A stretch of 64,000 nucleotides of DNA from Cupriavidus pauculus. Its GTDB lineage: Bacteria; Pseudomonadota; Gammaproteobacteria; Burkholderiales; Burkholderiaceae. The notes under the pieces are model-generated. The model did no database searches, was not told where the DNA came from, and saw only the letters and a program-made list of their open reading frames with translations. Position numbers and translations under genes: made by a program. Positions 17,475-25,917 of the stretch are shown here, in pieces. Numbering within the stretch: the first letter of the stretch is position 1; each line of letters starts with the position of its first letter. The DNA lies in NCBI RefSeq assembly GCF_003854935.1, contig NZ_CP033970.1, positions 248,001 to 312,000 on the forward strand, in the 5' to 3' direction.

Positions 17475-17622
17475 CACGGCGAGCGGGGCTTCCGCCGGGC
17501 CGAAGCGCCGCTTTCCCGATCACGAATTGCGGGGCCGGCAAGGCCGCCCCTACACTGCGACATGCCGGAAAGCCTCCGGCCCGGACGACCCCGAATCCCC
17601 CTTCGAAAAGGACTTCAGCGAG

Positions 17623-19155
17623 ATGCCGCAGGACCGAGCCAGCGCCACCCGCATCAGCGACATCGCCCGCCACTGGGCCGCCCAGGCCCCGGCCAACGTG
17701 GCCGTGCTGGAAGGCGAGCGGACCGTCACGTTCGCGCAGCTCTGGGACGCCGTGGGGCTGGCGCGCGACTATCTGGCCGCGCAGGGCGTGGACACCGGCG
17801 ACCGCGTGATGGTCATTGGCGAGAACTGTCTGGCCGTGATCACGCTGGTCTTTGCGCTGTCGGAAATCGGCGCCTGGCCCGTGGTGACGAACGCGCGGCT
17901 CACGGCGCGCGAGATCGAGGAAATCCGCGCCCACTGCACGCCGCGCCTGATGCTGTTCACCCACGCGGCCTCGCCCGACGCGCTGCGGCACGGCCTGCGC
18001 TACCGCGCGCGCGAGATCGCCCCGGCCGGGCTCGGGCCGCTGATGGCCGCCGATGTCGATACCAGCAGCGCCCGCGAGCCGGCCGACGTGGCGCGCGACG
18101 TGGCCGCGCTGATCTACACATCCGGCACCACCGGCCAGCCCAAGGGCGTGATGGTCACCCACCGCGGCCTGCTGCACTACGCGCGCGTCACGGCCGACAC
18201 GCGCAGCATCGGCCCCGGCGACTGCGCCTACGCGGTGATGCCGATGTCCCATATCTTCGGGCTGGCGACGCTGCTGCTGGCCACGTTCCAGGGCGGTGGC
18301 AGCCTGTACCTGGTGGCGCGCTTCAACGTCAACGACGCCTGCGCCGCGCTGCAGCGCGAGGCCATCTCGATCCTGCAGGGCGTGCCGGCCATGTTCAGCC
18401 GCATCCTGGCGCACCTGCACAAGCAGGGCATTGCCACGCTGCCCACGCGGCGGCTGCGCTACCTGTACACGGGCGGCGGGCCGCTGGAGCCCACGCTCAA
18501 GCGCAACGTCGAGACCCTGTTCGGCCAGCCGCTGCACCATGGCTACGGCATGACCGAGTACGCGGGCTCGCTGTTCATCACGCGGATGGATCGCCCGCGC
18601 AGCGACTGCTCGGCCGGCGAGATTGTCGAAGGCGCGGCGCTGCGCATCGTCGGCCCGGACGGCGAGCCCGTGCCGGCCGGCACGCCCGGCGAGCTGTGGG
18701 TCAAGGGCCCGGGCGTGATGCGCGGCTACTACCGCGCGCCGGCGCAGACGGCCGAGGCGCTGCGCCCGGACGGGTGGCTCAACACCGGCGACATCGGCCG
18801 GCTTGGCCCCGACGGCGCGCTGTACATCGTCGGCCGCACGCGCGACCTGATCATCCGCTCGGGCTTCAGCGTCTACCCGATCGAGGTGGAATCGGTCATC
18901 AACGGACACCCGTCGGTGCGGCTGTCGGCCGTGGTGGGCCGCCCGGCCGCCGACGGCAACGAGGAAGTGGTGGCGTTCGTGGAACTGCGCGACGGCGAGA
19001 CGTTCGACGCGGCGGCGCTGCACGCCTACCTGGCCGAGCGGCTGTCGCCCTACAAGCGCCCGGCGCGCATCGTGCGCGTGCCGGCCATCCCCACCACCGC
19101 CAGCGGCAAGCTGCACAAGCACCAGTTGCGCGGCATGCTGGCGGAGCTGGCCTAG
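17623..19155 (+). CDS. Acyl-CoA synthetase (AMP-forming, long/medium-chain or aryl acid type)
   Basis: 510-residue ANL-family ligase that turns a carboxylic acid into its CoA thioester with ATP. It has the P-loop-like A3 motif YTSGTTGQPKGVMVTH (near residue 165), HGYGMTEYAGS, the adenylate-binding block GWLNTGDIGRLGPDG and the hinge/Lys region RTRDLIIRSGFSVYP, ending TTASGKLHKHQLR. ATG 17623 was chosen because the in-frame upstream extension is Pro/Arg-rich and non-conserved. The substrate is unknown. A second paralogue lies at 22539. Confidence 0.92.
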   Translation: MPQDRASATRISDIARHWAAQAPANVAVLEGERTVTFAQLWDAVGLARDYLAAQGVDTGDRVMVIGENCLAVITLVFALSEIGAWPVVTNARLTAREIEEIRAHCTPRLMLFTHAASPDALRHGLRYRAREIAPAGLGPLMAADVDTSSAREPADVARDVAALIYTSGTTGQPKGVMVTHRGLLHYARVTADTRSIGPGDCAYAVMPMSHIFGLATLLLATFQGGGSLYLVARFNVNDACAALQREAISILQGVPAMFSRILAHLHKQGIATLPTRRLRYLYTGGGPLEPTLKRNVETLFGQPLHHGYGMTEYAGSLFITRMDRPRSDCSAGEIVEGAALRIVGPDGEPVPAGTPGELWVKGPGVMRGYYRAPAQTAEALRPDGWLNTGDIGRLGPDGALYIVGRTRDLIIRSGFSVYPIEVESVINGHPSVRLSAVVGRPAADGNEEVVAFVELRDGETFDAAALHAYLAERLSPYKRPARIVRVPAIPTTASGKLHKHQLRGMLAELA

Positions 19156-19176
19156 CGCAGCCGGGCCCGCGCCGGC

Positions 19177-20079
19177 TCAGGCCGGCTCGCCGGTGCCATC
19201 CGCCACCAGCAGGTCCACCAGCTTGCGCGCGAACACCGGCAGCGCGTCCAGGTCCGCCACGCAGATCTGCAGCTTGCGCTCGGCCCAGTCATCCTCGATC
19301 TGCACGATGTTGAGCGCCATGGTCTGCGCATGGCGGCGCGCCGTGCTTTCCGGCAGCACGCCAATGCCGACGTTGGCCTCGATCATGCGGGCGGCGGTCT
19401 CGAAGTTGCTGACCTGGATGCGCCAGTGCAGCGTGCGCTGCAGGTCGGCGGCGGCGCGCTTCAGGAAGTTGTGGATCGCGCTTTCCTCGGGCAGGCCGAT
19501 GAAGTCGTAGTCCAGCGTCTCCACGAACCGCACGCGCTTGCGCTGCGCCAGCGCGTGGCTCAGCGCCGTGGCCAGCACCAGGCGGTCGCGCCGGTAAGGC
19601 ATCACCTCCAGCCCTTCCATGTTCACGCCGCTGGCCGCGATGCCGATATCGACCATGCCTTCCTGCACGGCCCGCACGATGTCGGGGCTCAGCCGTTCGC
19701 GGATGTCGACGGTCACATCGGGATGGTTGACCAGGTACGTACGCAGCACGCCGGGCAGGAATTCGCTCATGGCCGTGGTGTTGGCGAACACGCGCACGTG
19801 GCCCTTGATGCCCGACGCGTACTCCTGCAGGTCGCCGCTCAACTGCTCGATCTGGCGCAGCACGCGGCGCGCGTGGGCCAGCAGCGTCTCGCCGGCCGGC
19901 GTGACCTTCACGCCCTGGCTGCTGCGGCTCAGCAGCTTCACGCCCACCTGCTCTTCCAGGTTCTTGATGCGCGTGCTGGCCGCCGGCAGCGACAGGTGGC
20001 AACGTTCTGCACCGCGGGTCAGGCTGCTGGCTTCCGCGATATGCGTGAAGAGGTTCAGATCGACCAGATCGAAGCGCAT
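19177..20079 (-). CDS. LysR-family transcriptional regulator
   Basis: 300-residue regulator with an N-terminal winged helix-turn-helix (DLNLFTHIAEASSLTRGAER, LPAASTRIKNLEEQVGVKLL) and the effector domain beginning about residue 90 (VRVFANTTAMSEFLPGVLR). It is divergent from the enoyl-CoA hydratase gene. A 17-base palindrome in the shared region, ATTCCGA-ACA-TCGGAAT, is a good LysR-type site. It probably senses an intermediate of the surrounding acyl-CoA pathway. It converges with the acyl-CoA synthetase, whose stop is 21 bases away. Confidence 0.92.
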   Translation of the reverse strand: MRFDLVDLNLFTHIAEASSLTRGAERCHLSLPAASTRIKNLEEQVGVKLLSRSSQGVKVTPAGETLLAHARRVLRQIEQLSGDLQEYASGIKGHVRVFANTTAMSEFLPGVLRTYLVNHPDVTVDIRERLSPDIVRAVQEGMVDIGIAASGVNMEGLEVMPYRRDRLVLATALSHALAQRKRVRFVETLDYDFIGLPEESAIHNFLKRAAADLQRTLHWRIQVSNFETAARMIEANVGIGVLPESTARRHAQTMALNIVQIEDDWAERKLQICVADLDALPVFARKLVDLLVADGTGEPA

Positions 20080-20177
20080 GACGTTGTCTCCCGGGGTGGT
20101 CGGCGATTATCCCCCGAACCGCCGCCCCTTCGCCATGCTCGCAACTACGGGGGGACTTCGCCGCAGGCGAATGCCGG

Positions 20178-20194
20178 ATTCCGAACATCGGAAT
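20178..20194. promoter_or_regulatory. LysR-type palindromic site between regulator and hydratase
   Basis: Perfect 7+3+7 inverted repeat ATTCCGAACATCGGAAT with T-N11-A geometry. It sits 99 bases upstream of the LysR start and 58 bases before the hydratase start, where an autoregulatory and activation site is expected. Confidence 0.65.
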
Positions 20195-20251
20195 AGCCGC
20201 GCCGCCACGCATCGTTCAAGCTGTGCCATCGAACGCGCCCGGAGACAAGGC

Positions 20252-21049
20252 ATGACCGAGGAACACACGCTGCTGGTGGACGTCGCGGACGGCGTGGCCA
20301 CGCTGACGCTGAACCGCCCGCAGCAGAAGAACGCGCTGAACGGCCCGATCCGCGATGCGCTGCGCGAGGCCGTGCAGAACATCCGCGCCAACCGCGACGT
20401 GCGCGCCGTGGTGCTGCGCGGCGCCGGCACGGACTTCTGCGCCGGCGGCGACATCCGCGCAATGAACGTGACCGCCGCCGACGCCGGCCGCAACCGCATG
20501 GACGATCTGCACGGCTGGATCGCCCTGCTCGCCGACCTGGACCGCCCCGTGGTGGCCGCGGTGGACGGCGTGGCCTACGGCGCCGGCTTCAGCCTGGCGC
20601 TGCTGGCCGACTTCATCGTCGCCACGCCGCGCGCGCGGTTCTGCATGCCATTCATGAAGGTGGGCCTGGTGCCCGACTGCGGCGCGCTGTACACGCTGCC
20701 GCGCGTGGTCGGCATGGCCCGCGCGCGCGACCTCGTCTTCAGCGCGCGCGAGATCGGCGCCGAGGAAGCGCGCCAGATCGGCGCCGTCTTCGAGATCGTT
20801 CCCGCGGAACGGCTGCACGCCCGCGCAGACCAGCTCGCCCGCGCCATGGCCGCCGCCTCGCCGGTGGCCTTCGCCCTGACCAAGCGCGCGCTGCACCAGT
20901 CCCTGGGCAACGACGTGCGCGGCATGCTGGAACTGGAATCGCTTGGGCAAGGCATTGCGTTCACCACCGACTACCACCACGAGGCAGTCAGGCGCTTCAA
21001 GGAAAAGGAGCCGCCGCTGTTCCGGTGGCCGGCGGCGGAAGGCGGGTAG
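20252..21049 (+). CDS. Enoyl-CoA hydratase/isomerase family protein
   Basis: 265-residue crotonase-fold enzyme. Oxyanion-hole segments are GTDFCAGGDIRAM and VDGVAYGAGFSLALLADF. In the catalytic region GLVPDCGALYTLPR, Asp occupies the position typical of PaaG-like isomerase/hydratases rather than the Glu of classical hydratases. The C-terminus carries ALTKRALHQSLGNDV. It likely performs hydration or double-bond shift in the acyl-CoA pathway of this cluster. Start ATG 20252 is preceded by GGAGACAAGG. It is transcribed away from the LysR gene. Confidence 0.92.
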   Translation: MTEEHTLLVDVADGVATLTLNRPQQKNALNGPIRDALREAVQNIRANRDVRAVVLRGAGTDFCAGGDIRAMNVTAADAGRNRMDDLHGWIALLADLDRPVVAAVDGVAYGAGFSLALLADFIVATPRARFCMPFMKVGLVPDCGALYTLPRVVGMARARDLVFSAREIGAEEARQIGAVFEIVPAERLHARADQLARAMAAASPVAFALTKRALHQSLGNDVRGMLELESLGQGIAFTTDYHHEAVRRFKEKEPPLFRWPAAEGG

Positions 21050-21116
21050 TGGTTCTTGCTGGCTGGGCTGGGGGCTCTAACTGGGACTGGTCGGCAAGCA
21101 GAGCCTCGACGCCCTC

Positions 21117-21513
21117 TCCCCCAACCCCTCTCCCACGCGTGGGAGAGGGGAGCGCATAGCGGCGGGCGTGCCTGCTGCTGATGGCTCAAACCCCGCCGGT
21201 CTGCTCCCCTCCCCCGCCGTGCGGGAGAGGGGTCGGGGGTGAGGGCATGGCAGTTCAAACCATCTCCCACGCCGTAAAAAAGGCAGCGCATAGCGGCGGG
21301 CATGCCTGCTGCTGACGGCTCAAACCCCGCCGGTTTGCTCCCCTCTCCCGCCGTGCGGGAGAGGGGTCGGGGGTGAGGGCATGGCAGTTCAAACCATCTC
21401 CCACGCGGTAAAAAGGGCAGCGCATAGCGCGCGGGCATGCCTGCTGCTGACGGTTCAAACCCCGCCGGTCTGCTCCCCTCTCCCGCCGTGCGGGAGAGGG
21501 GCTGGGGGAGAGG
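21117..21513. repeat. 134-bp tandem repeat with GGGAGAGGGG hairpins
   Basis: Units start at 21151, 21285 and 21419 (the last partial, about 94 bases), with the phrase AGCGCATAGCG at each unit start. Each carries a C-rich/G-rich stem (CTCCCCTCTCCCGC...GCGGGAGAGGGG) and is preceded by another hairpin at about 21126-21150. The array lies between the convergent hydratase and Bug genes. The hairpins resemble the REP-like palindromes dispersed in beta-proteobacteria. The 497-base gap holds no credible gene: short open frames inside the units are by-products of the repeat. It could serve as bidirectional transcription stop or REP-type element. Confidence 0.8.
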
Positions 21514-21546
21514 GCCGGCCGTCCAACCTGCGACGCCGCCCAAACC

Positions 21547-22542
21547 TCACCCCGCCGTGATCCCCGCGGTCTGAATCACCTTGCGCCATTTGGCGATCTC
21601 GGCATGCAGCCGGTCGCGCATCTGGGCCTGGGTGCCCGCGTCGGCCTCGGCGCCGGCCTGCAGCAGGCGCTGCTTGACGGCGGGGTCCTTCATGGCGACG
21701 TTGAAGTCGGCATTGATCCTGTCCAGCACGGCCTTGGGCGTCTGGGCTGGCGCGAACAGCGCGGCCCAGGAATACGCCTCGTAGCCGGGCAGGCCCGACT
21801 CGGCCACGGTGGGCACGTCGGGCAGCATGCCCGAGCGCTGGCGGCTGGCCACGCCCAGTACCTTGATGCGGCCCGACTTGATGTGCTGCAGCGCGGTCGG
21901 CGCATCGCTGAACATCAGTTGCACCTGGCCGCCCAGCAGGTCGTTCATGGCCGGGCCGCTGCCCTTGTACGGCACGTGCTGCAGCTTGGTGCCAGCCTCG
22001 ATGTTGAACAGCTCGCCCGCCAGGTGCGTGCCGCCGCCGTTGCCCGACGACCCGTAGGCCAGCGTGTGCCCCGCCTTCGCGTACGCGACCAGTTCCTTGA
22101 TGTTGCTGGCCGGCACCGACGGGTGGGCCACCACGAACACCGGAAACATCGCCGCAAAGCTGACCGGGGCGAAGTCCTTCTCGATGTCGTATGGCAGCTT
22201 GCCCATCAGCGACGGGTTCACCGCATGGTGGATCGATCCCAGGAACAGCGTGTAGCCGTCCGGCGCCTCCTTCGCCGCGATGGCGGCGCCGATCGTGCCG
22301 CCGGCGCCGGCGCGGTTGTCGATGACCATCGGCTGCTTCCAGATCTCGCCGAGCTTCTGGCTGGCGATGCGCGCGGTGCTGTCCACCGGGCCGCCTGGCG
22401 GAAACGGCACGATCAGGCGCACCGGCTTGGCTGGCCAGGCATCGGCCGCCAGCGCCGCGAACGGGTGCGCCACGGCGCCGAACAGGCCGGCCGCCATCAG
22501 CCGCCGGCGCAGGGCGGAAGGCGCTTGGAAAGAGCGGGTCAT
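21547..22542 (-). CDS. Second Bug/TctC-family periplasmic solute receptor
   Basis: 331-residue periplasmic receptor, about 40 percent identical to the one at 16512 by eye. It has a Sec signal with basic N-region (SALRRRLMAAGLFGAVAHPF), then DAWPAKPVRLIVPFPPGGPV, VIDNRAGAGGTIGAAIAA and KLQHVPYKGSGPAMNDLLGG. Its start overlaps the stop of the acyl-CoA synthetase upstream by 4 bases (22539-22542), so the two are translationally coupled. That supports a functional link between uptake sensing and acid activation. No TctAB permease genes are present. Confidence 0.92.
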   Translation of the reverse strand: MTRSFQAPSALRRRLMAAGLFGAVAHPFAALAADAWPAKPVRLIVPFPPGGPVDSTARIASQKLGEIWKQPMVIDNRAGAGGTIGAAIAAKEAPDGYTLFLGSIHHAVNPSLMGKLPYDIEKDFAPVSFAAMFPVFVVAHPSVPASNIKELVAYAKAGHTLAYGSSGNGGGTHLAGELFNIEAGTKLQHVPYKGSGPAMNDLLGGQVQLMFSDAPTALQHIKSGRIKVLGVASRQRSGMLPDVPTVAESGLPGYEAYSWAALFAPAQTPKAVLDRINADFNVAMKDPAVKQRLLQAGAEADAGTQAQMRDRLHAEIAKWRKVIQTAGITAG

Positions 22543-24068
22543 GCGGGGTCTCCTTGGGTCAACATCGAGCCGGCCTGCTCCTGCAGCACGCGCTTGAGGA
22601 TCTTGCCGTTGTTATTGGTGGGCAGTTCGGGCAGCGCCACGATGCGCGCGGGCCGCTTGTAAGGCGCCAGCCGCTCGCGCAGGTGGCCGTGCAGCGCGGC
22701 GGTGTCCAGCCCGGCGCCCGGGCGCAGCTCGACGAACGCGACGATTTCCTCGTTGCCGTCCCGCTCCGGGCAGCCGACCACGGCGCTGCGCTGGATGCTC
22801 GGATGCGCGTTCAGCGCCGTCTCCACCTCGGCCGGATAGACGTTGAAGCCCGAGCGGATGATCATTTCCTTGAGCCGGCCGACCACGAACAGCGCGCCGT
22901 CGGCGTGCATCTCGCCCAGGTCGCCGCTGGCGTACCAGCCGCCTTCGCGCATGACCGCCGCCGTGGCGGCCGCATCGCGGAAGTAGCCGGGCATCAGCCC
23001 CCGCCCGCGCAGCCATAGTTCGCCGCGCGTGCCCAGCGGCAGCGCCCGGCCAGTCACGCTGTCGGTGACCTGCACCTCGGCCTCGGCCACCGCGTAGCCG
23101 GCGCTGGTATCGGGCCGCTGCTCGCCCAGCCGCGTCACGTGGACCGATCCGGCGTACTCGGACAGCCCATAGCCGTGGTGCAGCGCCAGACCGAACATCG
23201 CCTCCACGCGGCGCTTCAGCGACAGGTCCAGCGGCCCGGCGCCCGTGTAGAGGTAGCGCAGCGCCGGCGCCACCGGCTGGCCGATGCCCTGCTCCTGCAG
23301 GTAGGCCAGCAGCCGCGAGAACAGCGTGGGCGGGCCCTGGAGCTGCGATACGCCGTGCTGGGCCAGCGCGTCGAGCAGGTCCGCCGGGTCGAACTGCGGA
23401 CGCATCACAAGCTGCGCGCCGGCCAGCAGCGAACTGAGCAGCACCGTGCCCAGGCCGAAGATGTGCGTCATCGGCACGAACGCATAGCTGCGGTCGGCGG
23501 GCCCCAGCGCGCGGGCGTCGCGCGTGACGCGGGCGAAGTGGATCAGCGCGTCGTGGGTCAGCATCACGCCCTTGGGCGCGCCCGTGGTGCCGGACGTGAA
23601 GATCAGCGCGGCCACCGCGTCGCGCAACGGCTGCGGCTCGGGCGTGGCATCGGCACGCACCGGGCCGCGCTGCATGCCCGGCAGCGCCGATGCCACCGCG
23701 CCGAAGCGGCTGGCATGGCCGGCGGCAGCGCGCGACGCCGCCGCCGTGAAATAGACCACGCGGGCATCGGCCTTGACGGCGAAGGCGTCGATCTCGGCCG
23801 GCGCCATCCGCGCGTTGACGCCGCAGGACCACACGCCCACGCGGCTGCACGCCAGGATCAGCGCGGCGTGCTCGGGGCAGTTCTCGGCCACCACCATCAC
23901 GCGGTCGCCAGGCCGCACGTCGAGCGTGCGCAGTTCGGCCTCGGCGGTGGCGGTCAGCGCGCCGAGCGCGGCAAAGTCCAGCGTGCGGCCGTCCGGCAGG
24001 TGGATGAACGGCTGGCCGGGCGCCAGGGCCAGCCAGTGGTCGAGCAGTTGATGGATCCGCGTGGTCAC
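22539..24068 (-). CDS. Second acyl-CoA synthetase (AMP-forming)
   Basis: 509-residue ANL-family ligase related to the one at 17623, with the same motifs: LIFTSGTTGAPKGVMLTH, HGYGLSEYAGS, GWYASGDLGEMHADG and RLKEMIIRSGFNVYP, then ELPTNNNGKILKRVL. It forms an operon with the Bug receptor downstream and is divergent from the thiolase-like gene at 24323. The 5' region holds TTTACGAATG/CATTCGTAAA arms. Together with the first ligase it suggests two related acids, or a duplicated activation step. Confidence 0.92.
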   Translation of the reverse strand: MTTRIHQLLDHWLALAPGQPFIHLPDGRTLDFAALGALTATAEAELRTLDVRPGDRVMVVAENCPEHAALILACSRVGVWSCGVNARMAPAEIDAFAVKADARVVYFTAAASRAAAGHASRFGAVASALPGMQRGPVRADATPEPQPLRDAVAALIFTSGTTGAPKGVMLTHDALIHFARVTRDARALGPADRSYAFVPMTHIFGLGTVLLSSLLAGAQLVMRPQFDPADLLDALAQHGVSQLQGPPTLFSRLLAYLQEQGIGQPVAPALRYLYTGAGPLDLSLKRRVEAMFGLALHHGYGLSEYAGSVHVTRLGEQRPDTSAGYAVAEAEVQVTDSVTGRALPLGTRGELWLRGRGLMPGYFRDAAATAAVMREGGWYASGDLGEMHADGALFVVGRLKEMIIRSGFNVYPAEVETALNAHPSIQRSAVVGCPERDGNEEIVAFVELRPGAGLDTAALHGHLRERLAPYKRPARIVALPELPTNNNGKILKRVLQEQAGSMLTQGDPA

Positions 24069-24079
24069 GCCTGCCGTCC

Positions 24080-24144
24080 TTTACGAATGCGATGAAGAAG
24101 TCCGCGCAGCATGAGCCGAAAGCCCGCACGCCGCCATTCGTAAA
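24080..24144. promoter_or_regulatory. 10-bp inverted repeat in divergent promoter region
   Basis: TTTACGAATG at 24080-24089 and CATTCGTAAA at 24135-24144 are exact reverse complements 45 bases apart, upstream of the acyl-CoA synthetase gene. They could be two half-operators for a regulator that loops the DNA, or a hairpin in the leader. Confidence 0.45.
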
Positions 24145-24322
24145 TCACAAGGGGCGGCTTTGCCGACCTGGAAGCGCGCCAGCGGGGCGCCGGGCGGCAT
24201 TTTGCGATCCGGAAGGCCGGATTCGGCATTCTCGAACCAGCGCGGGGCGCCGGCCCCTAGAATCGGCCAGATCGGCTTGCATACGCGGCACGGCAGCCAG
24301 GACATTGGAGGAAGACCCACGC

Positions 24323-25489
24323 ATGACAATCCACGGCAAGGCATACATCGTCGGGGCCTACGAGCACCCGACCCGCAAGGCACCGGACAAGACCGTGCCC
24401 CAGCTTCACGCCGAGGCCGCGCGCGGCGCGCTGCAGGACGCCGGCCTGACGCTGGCCGACGTCGACGGCTACTTCTGCGCCGGCGACGCGCCCGGGCTTG
24501 GCATGGTCAACATGGTCGACTACCTGGGCCTGAACGTGCGCCACGTCGACTCCAGCGAGATGGGCGGCTCATCGTATATCGCGCACGTGTCGCACGCCGC
24601 GCAGGCCATCGCCGCCGGCAAGTGCGACGTGGCACTGATCACGCTGGCTGGCCGGCCGCGCTCCGAGGGCTCCAGCGGCACGCAGGCGCGCAACTGGGGC
24701 GCCAACCTGCCCGACCAGCCGTTCGAGGCGCCGTACAGCCCGGTGACAGTCAATCTCTACGCGATGGTGGCGCAGCGCCACATGCACGAGTTCGGCACCA
24801 CGCCGGAACAGCTCGCGTGGATCAAGGTGGCGGCGTCGCACCATGCGCAGCACAACCCCAACGCGATGCTGCGCGAACTGGTGACCGTCGAGGACGTGCT
24901 GAATTCGCCGATGATCTCCGACCCGCTGCACCGGCTGGACTGCTGCGTGGTGTCCGACGGCGGCGGCGCGCTGGTCGTGGCCCGCCCGGAAATCGCCGCG
25001 AAGCTGAACCGCCCGCGCATCAAGGTGCTGGGCGCCGGCGAGCACGTGAAGGGGCTGCTGGGCGGCGAGGTGGACCTGTCGTGGTCCGCCGCGCGCGTAT
25101 CGGGCGCGGCAGCGTTCGAGGAAGCCCGCGTCAAGCCGTCGGACATCCAGTACGCGTCGATCTACGACAGCTTCACGATCACCGTGCTGATGCAGCTGGA
25201 AGACCTGGGGTTCTGCCGCAAGGGCGAAGGCGGCCGGTTCGTGATGGACGGCAACCTGATCGCCGGCGTTGGCCGGATGCCGGTCAACACCGACGGCGGC
25301 GGCCTGTGCAACAACCACCCGGCCAACCGCGGCGGCATCACCAAGGTGATCGAGGCCGTGCGCCAGCTGCGCGGCGAGGCCCATCCCGCCGTGCAGGTCA
25401 GGAACTGCCAGCTGGCGCTGGCGCAGGGCACGGGCGGCTACATGGGCTCGCGCCACGGCTCCGCCACCCTGATCCTCGAACGCGAATAG
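24323..25489 (+). CDS. Thiolase-superfamily protein without the nucleophilic Cys (Ltp2-like)
   Basis: 388-residue thiolase-fold protein of the SCP2/lipid-transfer type. Where degradative thiolases carry the active Cys (CASG), this one reads VDSSEMGGSS at residues 75-84, with no Cys, and the late catalytic Cys region is LALAQGTGGYMGSRHGSA. Proteins of this kind next to a DUF35 protein include the Ltp2 retro-aldolases of steroid side-chain breakdown, so an acyl-CoA aldolase is as likely as a thiolase. Start ATG 24323 follows GGAGGAAGACCC. It forms an operon with the two genes downstream. Confidence 0.88.
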   Translation: MTIHGKAYIVGAYEHPTRKAPDKTVPQLHAEAARGALQDAGLTLADVDGYFCAGDAPGLGMVNMVDYLGLNVRHVDSSEMGGSSYIAHVSHAAQAIAAGKCDVALITLAGRPRSEGSSGTQARNWGANLPDQPFEAPYSPVTVNLYAMVAQRHMHEFGTTPEQLAWIKVAASHHAQHNPNAMLRELVTVEDVLNSPMISDPLHRLDCCVVSDGGGALVVARPEIAAKLNRPRIKVLGAGEHVKGLLGGEVDLSWSAARVSGAAAFEEARVKPSDIQYASIYDSFTITVLMQLEDLGFCRKGEGGRFVMDGNLIAGVGRMPVNTDGGGLCNNHPANRGGITKVIEAVRQLRGEAHPAVQVRNCQLALAQGTGGYMGSRHGSATLILERE

Positions 25490-25503
25490 CCCGGACGCCT
25501 ACC

Positions 25504-25917
25504 ATGACCACTCCCTACATTCCCACCGTCCACAAGGCCCCGGACGAGTTGCCCGACAACGCCGCGTTCTGGCAGGCCGCCCGCGACGGCAAGCTGCTGG
25601 TGCGCCACTGCAAGGCGTGCGGCAAGCCCCACTGGTACCCGCGCGCGCTGTGCCCGTTCTGCCTGGGCGATACCGACTGGAAGACCGCCAGCGGCCTGGG
25701 CGAGATCTACTCGTTCAGCATCACGCGCCGCGCCGGCCCGCATCCGTTCTGCATCGCCTACGTGAAGCTCGACGAGGGCATCACGATGATGACCCACATC
25801 GTCGATACCGACCTGGACACGGTACGCATCGGCCAGCGCGTCAGGGTGCGGTTTGCCGAGACCGACGGCGGCGCGCCGGTGCCGGTGTTCGCGCCGGTCG
25901 ACCAGGCGCCGGCATGA
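25504..25917 (+). CDS. DUF35 OB-fold/zinc-ribbon partner protein
   Basis: 137-residue protein with a four-Cys zinc ribbon (Cys36, Cys39, Cys50, Cys53 in HCKACG...CPFC) followed by an OB-fold (GEIYSFSITRRAG; VRIGQRVRVRFAE). DUF35 proteins bind thiolase-like or aldolase partners and help hold the CoA thioester. It starts 14 bases after the thiolase-like stop and overlaps the CoA-transferase start by ATGA (25914-25917), so the three are one operon. Confidence 0.92.
   Translation: MTTPYIPTVHKAPDELPDNAAFWQAARDGKLLVRHCKACGKPHWYPRALCPFCLGDTDWKTASGLGEIYSFSITRRAGPHPFCIAYVKLDEGITMMTHIVDTDLDTVRIGQRVRVRFAETDGGAPVPVFAPVDQAPA

Noticed and set aside
21255-21458. Short open frames within the tandem repeats
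   Set aside because: They repeat with the DNA unit and have no RBS or coding bias.
21151-21512. Possible CRISPR array
   Set aside because: The repeat period is 134 bases and the whole unit is conserved, with no unique spacers and no cas genes nearby.
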